Positions 8,236 through 21,044 are shown, numbered from the stretch's first letter. The stretch: 64,000 bases of DNA from Acidovorax sp. A79 (GCF_041154505.1 NZ_AP028672.1:2830501-2894500); one strand, 5' to 3'. Notes: a model not told the origin generated them from the sequence alone. Translations and numbers: made by a program.

Positions 8236-8676
8236 TCACTGCGCCGCGCGCGCGGCCTCCACATGCGCCTTCACCCGCTGCGCCAAGGCCATGTCGCCCG
8301 GGGTTTCGGGGCTCCACCTGTCGATGGCGCGGGGCTGCTCATCGGCGTCCACGGCGGTGTACACCGCCACGCAATGCAGCACCTCGTGCTGCGGCTCGCC
8401 ATGGATGCCGCCGCTGCGCACCTCCACGGCCAAGTGCATGCCGGTCTCGGTGGTGAAGGCCAGGCGCGCATGCACTTCCACCAGGTCTCCGGGGCGGATG
8501 GGGCGCACGAAGTGCGCGCCGCCCACGAACTCGGTGATGCAGGGGCCCTTGGCCCAGGCGCTCGCACAGGCAAAACCCGCCTCGTCCACCCAGCGCAGCA
8601 CGGTGCCGCCGGGCACCCGCCCCGCCTGCGGCAAGGTGCTTTGAGACGCCAGGAAACGCAGGGTGAGGGATTGCAT
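8236..8676 (-). CDS. Acyl-CoA thioesterase, hotdog fold
   Basis: 146 residues from the ATG at 8676 (MQSLTLRFLAS). The longer frame upstream to 8796 is low-complexity and unlikely to be translated. GGTVLRWVDEAGFACASAWA is the hotdog-fold helix with the catalytic aspartate region (W-x-D-x-x-G) of the YciA/BFIT-like acyl-CoA thioesterases. FVRPIRPGDLVEVHARL matches the following strand with the conserved I-x-x-G-D. Predicted to hydrolyse acyl-CoA in the cytoplasm; substrate unknown. It converges with the lipoprotein gene on the left. Confidence 0.82.
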   Translation of the reverse strand: MQSLTLRFLASQSTLPQAGRVPGGTVLRWVDEAGFACASAWAKGPCITEFVGGAHFVRPIRPGDLVEVHARLAFTTETGMHLAVEVRSGGIHGEPQHEVLHCVAVYTAVDADEQPRAIDRWSPETPGDMALAQRVKAHVEAARAAQ

Positions 8677-8932
8677 GCCGGGGTGCTCCACGGGAGTTGG
8701 TGGGCCATTATTCTCCAGCCCCTGGCTGGCGGCGCGGGGCGGTGCGCGGGCCGCCCCCCTCGAAGGCGCGCGCACCCGCATCTTGACCTGAGTCAAAACC
8801 CTGCGGGCGACAGTTGCCTACATTGCGTAACAACTCTGCGGGCCCCTGCGACACCGGGCCCGCCCAGCCGGGGCAATGGCCGCCCCCGCCGACCCGGCCT
8901 TCCCTACCCGCACGCCCAGCGTGTCTTCTGCC

Positions 8933-10915
8933 ATGTCACTGCTTCACCGACTGAACCTGCTCGAGAAATTCCTCATCCTGGGAACCATCGGGTTGATGAT
9001 GAGCGCGCTTCCCACATACCTGTATGTGTCCGATGCGCTGCGCGCCATCGGCCACGCCCGGCAGGAGGCCCGGGGCGTGCCGCCCGCGCAGGCGCTGACC
9101 CGCGTGGTGCAGCTGGTGCAGGTGCACCGGGGGCTGTCGGCGGGCATGTTCGGCGGCGACGAGTCGCTGGCGACGCGGCGCCCCGCCGCCCGCGACGCGG
9201 TGGAAAAAGCCCTGGCCGACGCCGCCGCGCACTTCGCGGCAGCCCAGGTGCCGGCGCAGCAGATGGCCGCCTGGACCGATGCCCAGCAGGCCTGGCGCAC
9301 GCTGGAGCAGGCGGTGGCCGCCCGCAGCATCGGGCTGGCGCAAAGCACGGCGCAGCACACCCAGCTCATCGCCGCGCTGCTGCAGCTGACCGAGTCGCTG
9401 GTGCACGCCTACGGCCTGCAGGTGGACCCCGAGGCACGGACGCATGCGCTGATCCAGGCATCGCTGGTGCAGGCGCCGCAGCTGGGCGAGAACCTGGGCA
9501 TGCTGCGCGCCCAGGGCGCCGGGGCGCTCGGCCGTGGCGAACTCTCGCCCCAGGGCAAGGGCCAGCTGCTCGTGCTGCAGCAGCGGGTGGCGGAGCTGCA
9601 GGCCGACACCTTCCGCGGCCTCGGCCGCGCCCTGCAGGGCAATGCGCAGTTCAAGCAGGCGCTGGGCAGCGGGGTGCAGGCCATCCAGGGCCAGATCCAG
9701 CAGTCGCTGCAGCTGGCCGAGCGCGAGGTGATGAACGCCGGCGAGCTCAAGTTCGCCTCCAAGGATTACTTTGACGCGTTCACCCGCACCATCGATGCGC
9801 TCAACACGCTCAATGCACAGTCGCTGTCGAGCCTGGACCAGGCCCTGCAAGACCGCGTGAGCGCGCTGCAGCGCCGGCTGCTGTGGGTGGCGCTCGCCCT
9901 CGCCGTCACGCTCTCGGCCACCAGCGCCATGGCCCTGGTGTTCGTGCGCTCCATGACGGGGCCGCTTTCGCAGGCCGTGGCGCTGTCGCGCGCCGTGGCC
10001 CAGGGCGACCTGAGCGGCAGCGCGCTGGCCCACGGCACCAACGAGGTCGGCCAGCTGCTGGAGGCCCTGATGCAGATGCGCGCCCAGCTCACGCAGGTGG
10101 TGCGCCAGGTGCGCAACGGATCGGAGAGCGTGGCCACGGCCAGCGTGCAGATCGCGCAGGGCAACAGCGACCTGTCGGCCCGCACCGAAAGCCAGGCCAG
10201 CGCGCTGGAGGAAACCGCCGCGTCGATGGAGCAGCTCAGCTCCACCGTGCGCCAGAACGCCGACAGCGCGCGCCAGGCCAGCACGCTGGCCCACAGCGCG
10301 AGCACCGTGGCCGTGCAGGGCGGCGAGGTGGTGGCCCAGGTGGTGGACACCATGCAGGGCATCAACGCCTCGTCGCAGAAGATCTCGGACATCATCGGCG
10401 TGATCGACTCCATCGCGTTCCAGACCAATATCCTCGCGCTCAACGCCGCCGTCGAGGCGGCCCGCGCGGGCGAACAGGGCCGGGGATTCGCGGTGGTCGC
10501 GTCGGAGGTGCGCTCGCTGGCCGGGCGCAGCGCCGAGGCGGCGCGCGAGATCAAGGCCCTCATCAGCGCCAGCGTGGAGCGCGTGGAGCAGGGCACGGCC
10601 CTGGTGGACCGCGCGGGCACCACGATGAACGAGGTGGTGACCGCCATCCGCCGCGTGACGGACATCGTGGGCGAAATCAGCACTGCCAGCCATGAACAGT
10701 CGCTGGGCGTGGCCCAGGTGGGCGAGGCCGTGACGCAGATGGACCAGGTCACGCAGCAGAACGCCGCGCTGGTGGAAGAAATGGCCGCCGCCGCCGGCAG
10801 CCTCAAGGTGCAGGCCGAAGACCTGGTGCACGTGGTATCGGTGTTCCGGCTGGGCGACGAAGGCCAGGGCCAGCACAGGGTGCTGCGCCCGGCAAACTCG
10901 CTACAAATTCAGTAG
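8933..10915 (+). CDS. Methyl-accepting chemotaxis protein with NIT-like sensor
   Basis: 660 residues from the ATG at 8933 ([20 protein letters not shown]). A first membrane helix at ~11-33 is followed by a periplasmic region with [18 protein letters not shown], similar to the start of nitrate/nitrite-sensing (NIT) domains. A second helix at ~300-320 ([20 protein letters not shown]) precedes a HAMP region and the signalling domain. The hairpin tip is [20 protein letters not shown] followed by [15 protein letters not shown]; flanking repeats carry methylation-type Glu/Gln pairs ([27 protein letters not shown]). No C-terminal CheB/CheR-docking pentapeptide is visible. The last codons (ANSLQIQ-stop) derive from a dispersed repeat. 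Confidence 0.9.
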   Translation: MSLLHRLNLLEKFLILGTIGLMMSALPTYLYVSDALRAIGHARQEARGVPPAQALTRVVQLVQVHRGLSAGMFGGDESLATRRPAARDAVEKALADAAAHFAAAQVPAQQMAAWTDAQQAWRTLEQAVAARSIGLAQSTAQHTQLIAALLQLTESLVHAYGLQVDPEARTHALIQASLVQAPQLGENLGMLRAQGAGALGRGELSPQGKGQLLVLQQRVAELQADTFRGLGRALQGNAQFKQALGSGVQAIQGQIQQSLQLAEREVMNAGELKFASKDYFDAFTRTIDALNTLNAQSLSSLDQALQDRVSALQRRLLWVALALAVTLSATSAMALVFVRSMTGPLSQAVALSRAVAQGDLSGSALAHGTNEVGQLLEALMQMRAQLTQVVRQVRNGSESVATASVQIAQGNSDLSARTESQASALEETAASMEQLSSTVRQNADSARQASTLAHSASTVAVQGGEVVAQVVDTMQGINASSQKISDIIGVIDSIAFQTNILALNAAVEAARAGEQGRGFAVVASEVRSLAGRSAEAAREIKALISASVERVEQGTALVDRAGTTMNEVVTAIRRVTDIVGEISTASHEQSLGVAQVGEAVTQMDQVTQQNAALVEEMAAAAGSLKVQAEDLVHVVSVFRLGDEGQGQHRVLRPANSLQIQ

Positions 10916-10962
10916 CTATTGGCGCTTATCCATCCATCGCTGGCGGCCAATTTCATTCAGAT
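10896..10962 (+). repeat. Dispersed palindromic repeat, copy 4
   Basis: ACAAATTCAGTAGCTATTGG, then CGCTTATCCATCCATCGCTG and GCGGCCAATTTCATTCAG. The left part supplies the TAG stop codon of the chemoreceptor gene. Confidence 0.7.
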
Positions 10963-10986
10963 TCTGCGCCCCTATTCCCCTGGGGG

Positions 10987-12396
10987 CTAAGCCGCAGCGG
11001 CCGGCCCCGCCAGCGGCAGCACCAGCCGCGCGCGCAGGCCCTGGCCGGGCGCGCTGTGCAGCTCCAGCGCTCCCCCATGGGCGCGCGCCACGCGCTCGGC
11101 AATCGCCAGGCCCAGCCCGGCCCCGGGAACACCCGCGCGCGCCGCGCCGCCGCCCCGCGCGAAAGGCTGGCGCATGTGGTCCAGCTCTTTGGCGTCCATG
11201 CCGGTGCCGTGGTCGGCCACCTCGATCCACGCCTGCTGCGCGCTGCCGCCCGTGCGCAGCACCACCGGGGCGGCGCCGTGGCGCCAGGCGTTTTCCACGA
11301 GGTTGTCCAGCGCACGGCGCAGCGCCTGCGGGCGCACGGGCAGGTTGGGCAGGCCGCCCAGTTCCAGCGCCAGCACACGGCCGTGGTCGGCCTGCGCTTC
11401 GGCCACGGCCTGGGCCAGGTCGTTGAGCGATGCGGTGGCGGGCGCCTCGGCCTCGCCCGCGTCAGCGCCCACCCGCGCAAAGTCCAGGAACTGGCCCACG
11501 ATCGCATCCATCTCGTCGATGCTGCGCGCCATGCTGGCCGCCAGCGGCGCATCCACCTGTGCCCCGGCGATCTCCACGCCCAGGCGCAGCTTGGTCAGCG
11601 GCGTGCGCAGGTCGTGCGACACACCGGCCAGCATCAGCGCGCGCTCGTGGTCGGCGGCGGCCAGGCTCTGCGCCATCTGGTTGAAACTGCGGCCCACGGT
11701 GGCGATTTCTTCGGGCCCGGCCTCGGGCAGCACCGCGGGTGTCTGGCCCCGCGCGAGCTGCCGCGCCGCCGCCACCACCTGGGCCAGCGGCTGGTGGATG
11801 TGGCGCTGCAGCCACCACGCGCCCAGCAGCGCCAGCAGCATGCTGGCCAGCGTGGCCATGAGCCAGGCGCCGGTGAACTCGCGCGTGGGGAACACGCTGG
11901 GCAGGTTGAGCCAATAGCTCTCGGCCCCCTCCGCGCCCTCGTGCACCACACGCAGGGACAGCACGCCGGTGCTGTCGCGGCGCCACAGCGGTTGCGTCGG
12001 TTGCGGCGGCTGTGTCGCAGCATCGTTCGCACCCAGACGGCGCGACACGGCCAACACAAACTGCCGCTCCAGAGGCGACAGCAGCGCGCGCCGCGCTGCG
12101 CTCTCCGGCGCAACGGGCGGTGCGGACAACACGGCCTGCCGGTTGAACGCCTCGACAAACGCCCCACGCTGCGCCGGGGGCAGCGCCTGCAGCCCCGCCC
12201 GCAGCGCGGCCACATTGCGCGCCACGCCATCGGCCACCTGCGCCACGCGGGGCTGGAAGATCATCTGCCGCACCAGCACCGCCGCCACCAGCTGGCCCAG
12301 CACGATGAGCACGGCCATCAGCAGCAGGTTGCGCCCGAGCAGGCTGCGCGGCCAGAGCTCCCCGTGGCGGCGGGCGGGGGTTGCGGGTGCCGTCAT
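10987..12396 (-). CDS. envZ: EnvZ-type osmosensor/envelope sensor histidine kinase
   Basis: 469 residues from the ATG at 12396, whose ATGA overlaps the stop of the preceding response-regulator gene, so the two are translationally coupled. The N-terminal membrane helix is LLGRNLLLMAVLIVLGQLVA. The periplasmic domain is ~150 residues, and a second helix sits near TGAWLMATLASMLLALLGAW. HAMP follows, then the H-box AGVSHDLRTPLTKLRL, N-box LDNLVENAWRHGA and G-boxes DHGTGMD and GAGLGLAIAERVARAHGG. Phosphorylates its partner OmpR. Assigned as EnvZ by pairing and architecture; the ligand is unknown. Confidence 0.85.
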   Translation of the reverse strand: MTAPATPARRHGELWPRSLLGRNLLLMAVLIVLGQLVAAVLVRQMIFQPRVAQVADGVARNVAALRAGLQALPPAQRGAFVEAFNRQAVLSAPPVAPESAARRALLSPLERQFVLAVSRRLGANDAATQPPQPTQPLWRRDSTGVLSLRVVHEGAEGAESYWLNLPSVFPTREFTGAWLMATLASMLLALLGAWWLQRHIHQPLAQVVAAARQLARGQTPAVLPEAGPEEIATVGRSFNQMAQSLAAADHERALMLAGVSHDLRTPLTKLRLGVEIAGAQVDAPLAASMARSIDEMDAIVGQFLDFARVGADAGEAEAPATASLNDLAQAVAEAQADHGRVLALELGGLPNLPVRPQALRRALDNLVENAWRHGAAPVVLRTGGSAQQAWIEVADHGTGMDAKELDHMRQPFARGGGAARAGVPGAGLGLAIAERVARAHGGALELHSAPGQGLRARLVLPLAGPAAAA

Positions 12397-13148
12397 GGCT
12401 GCCGCCCTCCGGCGGGCGCGGCGCCATCGGGCACGAACACATAGCCCACGCCCCACACGGTGCGGATGTGGCGCGGCTGGGCCGGGTCGGCCTCGATGAG
12501 TTTGCGCAGCCGCATGATCTGCACGTCAATGCTGCGGTCGGTGGCCGTGTGGTCGGGGCCATAGGCCAGGGCCATGAGCCGGTCGCGGCCCAGCGGGCGC
12601 TGAGGGTTCTGGGCCAGGGCCAGCAGCAGGGCGAATTCACCGGTGGTGAGGGGCACGTCCTCGCCGGCCCTCGCGCCCGCCCGCTCCAGCCGCCGTTCAG
12701 TCGGCAGCAACACGAAGTCGCCGAACGTCAGGCGCCCGTGCGTTCCCAGGGGCCCGGTGTGCGCGCCCAGCATGCGCTGGCGGCGCACCATGGCCTGGAT
12801 GCGGGCCAGCAGCTCGCGCGGGTTGAAGGGCTTGGGCAGGTAGTCGTCCGCCCCCATTTCCAGGCCCACGATGCGGTCCACCGGGTCGCCACGCGCGGTG
12901 AGCATCAGGATGGGAATGGTCTCGCCCTGCGCACGCAGGCGGCGGCAGATGGCCAGGCCGTCTTCGCCCGGCATCATCACGTCCAGCACCAGCACATCAA
13001 ACCTCTCGCGCTGCAGCAGCACGTCGAGCGGGCCCGCGCCCTCCACCGTGCGCACGGCGTAGCCCTGGTCGCTCAGGTAGCGCTGCAGCAGGGCGCGCAG
13101 GTCGGGCTCGTCATCGGCGACCAGGATCTTGGCCAGGGTGTCGGTCAT
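12393..13148 (-). CDS. ompR: OmpR-type response regulator
   Basis: 251 residues from the ATG at 13148. Receiver domain: KILVADDEPDLRALLQRYLS with acidic pocket DDE, phospho-acceptor in VLVLDVMMPGEDG, conserved Thr in LTARGD and Lys in DYLPKPFNPREL. The C-terminal winged-helix domain has RRLERAGARAGEDVPLTTGE and DRSIDVQIMRLRKLIEADPA, as in OmpR/PhoB regulators. The DLRALLQRYLSDQGY stretch is characteristic of OmpR itself. First gene of the ompR-envZ operon. Phased direct repeats (13226-13271) in the shared upstream region suggest autoregulation. Confidence 0.9.
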   Translation of the reverse strand: MTDTLAKILVADDEPDLRALLQRYLSDQGYAVRTVEGAGPLDVLLQRERFDVLVLDVMMPGEDGLAICRRLRAQGETIPILMLTARGDPVDRIVGLEMGADDYLPKPFNPRELLARIQAMVRRQRMLGAHTGPLGTHGRLTFGDFVLLPTERRLERAGARAGEDVPLTTGEFALLLALAQNPQRPLGRDRLMALAYGPDHTATDRSIDVQIMRLRKLIEADPAQPRHIRTVWGVGYVFVPDGAAPAGGRQP

Positions 13149-13225
13149 GGGCAGGGAGCAACGTGGCAGGTGAAGGCGGCGTGGTGGCAATGGTAGGCGC
13201 TGGCGCGGGCCACGCACCCCCAGCC

Positions 13226-13271
13226 ATGACAAGGGATGACGGGGCCGCAGGCGTTTGTCATGGTTTGTCAT
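13226..13271. promoter_or_regulatory. Phased TTTGTCAT half-sites between ompR and divergent gene
   Basis: TTTGTCAT occurs at 13254-13261 and 13264-13271, a 10-bp period. ATGACA at 13226-13231 and ATGACG at 13236-13241 repeat the half-site on the opposite strand, again with a 10-bp period. Head-to-tail half-sites one helical turn apart are the usual binding arrangement of OmpR/PhoB-family dimers. The block sits between the divergent ompR gene and the secreted-protein gene at 13365. Function is inferred. Confidence 0.5.
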
Positions 13272-13364
13272 ACATCGGCGGATTCCTGCCATCAATGGCT
13301 CACACCTGGGACCCACAGTACAGCCATGCAACCCCCCCAGGCAAACCCCAAGGAGTTGACCACC

Positions 13365-13961
13365 ATGCCTTTGCCGACACGCCCCGCTGACAACGACCTG
13401 CTGCAACGCCCCGCACTGGCAGCGGGTGTGTCGGTGTTCTCCACCCTCACCACCCTGGGGCTGAGCGCCGTGCTGGCGCTGGCCGCCCCCACCGAAGCGC
13501 AGGCCCGCACCCGCCGCAACGTGGAACACAACGCCGATGGCAGCACCACCGCCCGCACCGGTGTGGCCCGCAACGGCCCGAATGGCGCGGTGCTGCGCGG
13601 GCGCACAGCCACCACCGATGGGCAGGGCAACGCGAGCGTGACGGGCCGGGGCGCCGCCGTGGGTGCGCAGGGCGGAGTGGCCGAGCGCCAGGGCAGCACC
13701 ACCCGCAGTGCAGACGGCAGCGCCAGCCACAGCGGCACCGTGTCCGCCCAGAATGCCCAGGGCAGCCTGCAGAGCAGCGGCGGGGCGAGCCGCAACGCCG
13801 ACGGCACCGTGACGCAGGCCCGCAGCACCACCGCCACCAACGCGACGACCGGCAACAGCGTGCAGGCGCAAAGCAGCTACAGCAAGGACAACGGCTGGAG
13901 CCGCAGCGCCACCTGCCACGACGCGAGCGGCACGGCCTTGGCTTGTCCAACGCGGCCTTGA
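13365..13961 (+). CDS. Secreted Gly/Ser/Thr/Asn-rich repeat protein
   Basis: 198 residues. The start at 13365 is chosen because AAGGAG lies 9 nt upstream; longer in-frame starts lack one. The N-terminus has an extended signal peptide (ALAAGVSVFSTLTTLGLSAV... EAQA). The mature part is low-complexity, with imperfect units containing HNADGSTTART, RSADGSASHSGT and RNADGTVTQARS, which suggests a beta-solenoid or disordered surface protein. It ends in a short segment with two cysteines (ATCHDASGTALACPTRP). It is divergent from ompR across the phased repeats, so it may be an OmpR target. No family recognised. Confidence 0.7.
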   Translation: MPLPTRPADNDLLQRPALAAGVSVFSTLTTLGLSAVLALAAPTEAQARTRRNVEHNADGSTTARTGVARNGPNGAVLRGRTATTDGQGNASVTGRGAAVGAQGGVAERQGSTTRSADGSASHSGTVSAQNAQGSLQSSGGASRNADGTVTQARSTTATNATTGNSVQAQSSYSKDNGWSRSATCHDASGTALACPTRP

Positions 13962-14014
13962 CGCCCTCTGGACCCAGCTACCGCTTGCCACCCTCTGACC
14001 TCAGGAGCCTCGCC

Positions 14015-14986
14015 ATGTCCCCACGCCATCTTCTGACCATGACCGCCCTGGCTGCCCTCACGCTGACCACCGCCAGCGTGCAGGCCCAGACCACCGCGCA
14101 GAACGGCGGCCGCCTGCGCGCCCTCATCGCGCAGAAGCAGGCCGCCGCCGCACCGGCCACGCTGGCCGCCGGCGTGCAGCGCATCGCCGATGTGCCCTAC
14201 GGCGCCGACCCGGCGCAGCGCATGGACGTGTATGTACCCACCAGCCCCACCACAGGAACCAACAGCCTGGTGGCCAGCGCGGTGCGCGCGCCGGTCATCT
14301 TCATGGTGCACGGCGGCGGCTGGCGGCATGGCGACAAGGCCATGGGCCGCGTGGTGCAGGAGAAGGTGAACCGCTGGGTGCCCAAGGGCTTCATCCTCAT
14401 CTCCATCAACTACCGCATGCTGCCCGATGCCCCCGTGGCCGTGCAGGAGCGCGATGTGCAGGCCGCCCTCATGGCCGCGCAGCAGCGCGCGGGCACCTGG
14501 GGCGGAGACCCGAGCCGCTTCATCCTCATGGGCCACTCGGCCGGGGCCCACCTGGTGGCCCTGCTCAATGCCCGCGCCCCGCAGGCACTGCGCGAAGGCG
14601 CCTGGCCGTGGCTGGGCACGGTGTCACTCGACAGCGCCATGATGAACGTGCCCGCCCGCATGCGCGCCCCGCACCTGCCGCTGTATGACGACGCATTCGG
14701 CGCTGACCCAGCATATTGGGTGGCCATGTCGCCCTTGCACCAATGGACGGCGGGCGCCCCGCCGATGCAGATGGTGTGCTCGGCCCAGCGTGCGGACGAC
14801 CCCTGCCGGCAATCCGATGCCATGGCCCGCCATGTGCGCCACCAGGGCGGCCGCGCCGAGGTGCTGCCGCAGGACCTGGACCATGGCGAAATCAACGCCC
14901 AACTGGGCCTGGACAGCGATTACACCCGCGCGGTGGAGGCCTTCATGGGATCGCTGGACGCCGAGGTGGCCCGCCGCCTGCAGTGA
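14015..14986 (+). CDS. Secreted alpha/beta hydrolase (esterase/lipase family)
   Basis: 323 residues. The ATG at 14015 is preceded by CAGGAG. Signal peptide 1-25 (ends ASVQAQ). Oxyanion-hole motif HGGGW at 99-103 and nucleophile elbow GHSAG at 173-177 (Ser175) are those of hormone-sensitive-lipase/BD-FAE-like esterases. The catalytic acid is probably in the DDAFGADPAYW region or nearby, and the catalytic His lies in DLDHGEINAQLG. Predicted periplasmic esterase; substrate unknown. It lies 53 bp after the repeat protein gene and may be co-transcribed with it. Confidence 0.85.
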   Translation: MSPRHLLTMTALAALTLTTASVQAQTTAQNGGRLRALIAQKQAAAAPATLAAGVQRIADVPYGADPAQRMDVYVPTSPTTGTNSLVASAVRAPVIFMVHGGGWRHGDKAMGRVVQEKVNRWVPKGFILISINYRMLPDAPVAVQERDVQAALMAAQQRAGTWGGDPSRFILMGHSAGAHLVALLNARAPQALREGAWPWLGTVSLDSAMMNVPARMRAPHLPLYDDAFGADPAYWVAMSPLHQWTAGAPPMQMVCSAQRADDPCRQSDAMARHVRHQGGRAEVLPQDLDHGEINAQLGLDSDYTRAVEAFMGSLDAEVARRLQ

Positions 14987-14994
14987 TGCAGCGG

Positions 14995-15053
14995 CAATTT
15001 GCTACCAAATCAATAGCTGTTAGCGCTTGATAGATAAGCGCTAGCAGCCATTT

Positions 15054-15062
<9 letters not shown>
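14995..15062 (+). repeat. Dispersed palindromic repeat, copy 5 (best-preserved)
   Basis: ACCAAATCAATAGCTGTTAG, CGCTTGATAGATAAGCGCTA, then GCAGCCATTTTCACTCA. The TAGCGCTT/AAGCGCTA arms form a perfect hairpin with a short loop. It lies between the convergent hydrolase and uvrA genes, and its tail contains the uvrA stop codon. Confidence 0.8.
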
Positions 15063-18188
<3,126 letters not shown>

Positions 18189-18197
18189 GCCATTAAC

Positions 18198-18815
18198 ATG
18201 GCGCCAAGTTCATCCGCACATTCCACCCCAGTGTCCGATCCCACCCCCCATATCCATGCCCAGGCGCTCACCGTCACCCGCAAGGAGCGCGAACAGCTCG
18301 GCGGCCACCCCGGACGGGTCATCTGGCTCACCGGCCTGTCCGGGGCCGGCAAGTCGACCATCGCCAACGCGCTGGAAGGCGAACTCCATCGCCAGGGCAA
18401 ACGCACCTACATCCTGGATGGCGACAACATCCGGCAGGGCCTGAACCGGGACCTGGGCTTCTCCGACGCGGACCGGGCGGAGAACATCCGCCGCATCGCG
18501 CAGGTGGCCCGGCTGTTCGTGGATGCGGGGGTGATCGTCGTGGTGGCCTTCATCTCGCCCTTTCGCGCCGAACGCCAGGCGGCCCGGGACCTGTTCGCGG
18601 CGGGGGATTTCGTGGAGATCTTCGTCGACGTTCCGCTCGCGCTCGCGGAGCAGCGGGACCCCAAAGGCCTGTACCGGAAGGCCCGCACGGGCGAGCTGCG
18701 CCAGTTCACCGGCATTGATTCCCCGTACGAGGCGCCGCTGGCCCCGGAGCTGGTGCTGCCCACCGCCGAGCTCACGCCCCGCGAGTGCGTGCAGCGGATC
18801 TGCGGCCTGCTGTGA
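18198..18815 (+). CDS. cysC: Adenylylsulfate (APS) kinase
   Basis: 205 residues from the ATG at 18198 (a GTG at 18231 is an alternative). Phosphorylates APS to PAPS in sulfate activation. P-loop GLSGAGKST, then [27 protein letters not shown] in the APS-binding region, VVVAFISPF with the substrate-side serine, and [14 protein letters not shown] with the family's lid lysines all fit CysC. The ~30 residues before the kinase core ([11 protein letters not shown]...) are unusual and may not be translated. It stands alone here; cysD/cysN are not in the window. Confidence 0.92.
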   Translation: MAPSSSAHSTPVSDPTPHIHAQALTVTRKEREQLGGHPGRVIWLTGLSGAGKSTIANALEGELHRQGKRTYILDGDNIRQGLNRDLGFSDADRAENIRRIAQVARLFVDAGVIVVVAFISPFRAERQAARDLFAAGDFVEIFVDVPLALAEQRDPKGLYRKARTGELRQFTGIDSPYEAPLAPELVLPTAELTPRECVQRICGLL

Positions 18816-19009
18816 GCCTGCCGCCGCCGTCCGGCAGGGCACCGCCATGGTCCGCTGAACCGGCACCGCGCCGCCCGCGCACCGGCAGGGGCCTGCCGCC
18901 AGGCGCCGCCCCCGCAGAGGCCTTCGGCCCCCTTCGCTCGCCCCTGCGGACAGGCGCTTGCGCGCAATGGGCGAAAATCCCCGCTTTACCCGCCCCATAG
19001 GGCACCACC

Positions 19010-20263
19010 GTGCCGGAATCCTCTTCCCCTTCTTTTTTGGGCGCCGCCCCGCAGCCCCCGTCCCCGCCGCCTTCCGACAACGCAATGACACCGCTGGAGC
19101 GCCGCTCCAGCGTGAGTCTGGCGCTGATCTTCGCGCTGCGCATGCTGGGCCTGTTCCTGGTCCTGCCGGTTTTCGCGCTGGAGGCACGCAAGTACCCCGG
19201 CGGGGACGATCCGGCGCTGGTGGGACTGGCCATGGGCATCTACGGTCTCACGCAGGCGCTGCTGCAGCTGCCGCTGGGCATGGCCTCCGACCGGTTCGGG
19301 CGCAAGCGCGTGATCGTGCTGGGGCTTTTGGTGTTCGCCGCCGGCAGCCTGCTGGCGGCGCTGGCCGATTCGCTCACGGGCCTGCTCGCGGGCCGCGCGC
19401 TCCAGGGCGCGGGGGCCGTGTCGGCCGCCGTGACCGCCCTGCTGGCCGACCAGACGCGCGACGCCGTGCGCACCAAGGCCATGGCGCTGGTGGGCGGCAG
19501 CATCGGCCTGATGTTCGCCGTGGCGCTGGTGGCGGCCCCCGTGCTGGCGGCCCACATCGGGCTGGCGGGCCTGTTCGGCCTGACCTGCGCCCTCGCACTG
19601 GCCGGGGTGGCGGTGGTGATCTGGTGGGTGCCTGCGGAGCCCGCGCGGCACGGCGATGCCGCACGGGGCCGCCTGGCCGACGTGTGGAGCCACCCGGATC
19701 TGCTGCGCCTGAACCTGGGCGTGTTCGTTCTGCACACCGTGCAGCTGTCGATGTGGGTGGCCGTGCCGGCCCTGCTGGTGCAGGCCGGCCTCGCCAAGGA
19801 CCACCACTGGCAGGTCTACCTGCCCGCCGTGGTGCTGTCGTTCGGGGCCATGGGCGGGCTCTTCGCGCTGGAACGCGCCGGCAGGCTGCGCGCGGCGCTG
19901 CTGGGCGCCATCGCGCTGGTGCTGCTCGTGCAGATGGGCCTGGGCACGCTGGCGTCCAGCGCCGCGCCGCCGACGCTGTGGGTGCTGGGGCCGCTGCTGT
20001 TCGTCTTCTTCTGCGGGTTCAACGCGCTGGAGGCCAGCCAGCCCAGCCTGGTCTCGCGCATGGCGCCGCCCCAGCTGCGTGGCGCCGCGCTGGGCAGCTA
20101 CAACACGCTGCAGTCGCTGGGGCTGTTCGCCGGCGGCGCGCTGGGCGGCGCGCTGGTGAAATGGGCCGGGGCTCCGGGCCTGTTCGCGGCGACCGCCGCA
20201 CTCACTGCCCTGTGGCTGGCGCTGACCTGGCCGCTGCGGCCCGTGGGCCGCGGCGGCCATTGA
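19010..20263 (+). CDS. MFS transporter, YajR-like
   Basis: 417 residues from the GTG at 19010; an ATG at 19085 (MTPLERRSS) is an alternative that removes a Pro/Ser-rich leader. About 12 hydrophobic helices. The MFS motif A is between helices 2 and 3 (GMASDRFGRKRVIVLGL), and helix 1 has ALRMLGLFLVLPVFAL, typical of YajR-like drug/proton antiporters. No C-terminal YAM domain is present, since the protein ends soon after helix 12. Substrate unknown. Placed between uvrA/cysC and ssb, an arrangement I associate with Comamonadaceae. Confidence 0.85.
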   Translation: MPESSSPSFLGAAPQPPSPPPSDNAMTPLERRSSVSLALIFALRMLGLFLVLPVFALEARKYPGGDDPALVGLAMGIYGLTQALLQLPLGMASDRFGRKRVIVLGLLVFAAGSLLAALADSLTGLLAGRALQGAGAVSAAVTALLADQTRDAVRTKAMALVGGSIGLMFAVALVAAPVLAAHIGLAGLFGLTCALALAGVAVVIWWVPAEPARHGDAARGRLADVWSHPDLLRLNLGVFVLHTVQLSMWVAVPALLVQAGLAKDHHWQVYLPAVVLSFGAMGGLFALERAGRLRAALLGAIALVLLVQMGLGTLASSAAPPTLWVLGPLLFVFFCGFNALEASQPSLVSRMAPPQLRGAALGSYNTLQSLGLFAGGALGGALVKWAGAPGLFAATAALTALWLALTWPLRPVGRGGH

Positions 20264-20415
20264 GCACAACAAGCGGCGGCGGACCTGGGCACGGCCGGGC
20301 GCTGCCGGGTGGGGGCTTCCATTGCCCCCCGCTTGCGGCACAATGGCGCGTTTGGCGCCCGGAAACTCTCTCAAAATCCGGCGCTTTGTTACTTCCTTAA
20401 GGCAAAGACAGCACC

Positions 20416-20976
20416 ATGGCATCCGTAAACAAAGTCATCATCGTCGGCAACCTGGGCCGCGACCCTGAAATGCGCACTTTCCCCAGTGGCGACCAGGTGG
20501 CCAACGTGACGATCGCCACCACCGACAAGTGGAAAGACAAGCAGTCTGGCGAAATGCGGGAAGCCACGGAATGGCACCGCGTGGTCTTCAACGGCCGCCT
20601 CGCCGAGATCGCCGGCCAGTACCTGCGCAAGGGCTCGCAGGTGTACGTCGAAGGCTCCCTGCGCACGCGCAAGTGGACCGACCAGAGCGGCGTGGAAAAG
20701 TACAGCACCGAAATCCGCGCCGACCAGATGCAGATGCTGGGCAGCCGCCAGGGCATGGGCGGCCAGGGTGGTGGTGGCCAGCAGGGCGGCGGCTATGACG
20801 ATGGCGGCTACGGCGGCGGCGACCAGGGCGGCGGCTATGACCAGGCCCCCCGCCGCGCCGCGCCCGCGCCGCGCCCCATGGCGGCACCCGCCCAGCGCCC
20901 CGCCCCCGCACCCGCGGCCCAGGCACCGCGCGCGGCCTCGGGCTTTGACGACATGGATGACGACATCCCGTTCTGA
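20416..20976 (+). CDS. ssb: Single-stranded DNA-binding protein
   Basis: 186 residues. The OB-fold covers ~1-110 ([53 protein letters not shown]). A Gly/Gln-rich then Pro/Ala-rich linker follows ([34 protein letters not shown]). The acidic tip DDMDDDIPF recruits partner proteins. Length and tail are typical of beta-proteobacterial SSB. It is followed by a strong intrinsic terminator at 21009-21044. Confidence 0.97.
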   Translation: MASVNKVIIVGNLGRDPEMRTFPSGDQVANVTIATTDKWKDKQSGEMREATEWHRVVFNGRLAEIAGQYLRKGSQVYVEGSLRTRKWTDQSGVEKYSTEIRADQMQMLGSRQGMGGQGGGGQQGGGYDDGGYGGGDQGGGYDQAPRRAAPAPRPMAAPAQRPAPAPAAQAPRAASGFDDMDDDIPF

Positions 20977-21008
20977 TGGACCCACCCCTCTTGCAATGAC
21001 CCGGCCAG

Positions 21009-21044
21009 GGGCCCGCAGCACGGACGCTGCGGGCCCTTTTTTTT
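21009..21044 (+). terminator. Intrinsic terminator after ssb
   Basis: An 11-bp perfect stem, GGGCCCGCAGC (21009-21019) with GCTGCGGGCCC (21026-21036), is followed by eight T residues. Confidence 0.9.
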
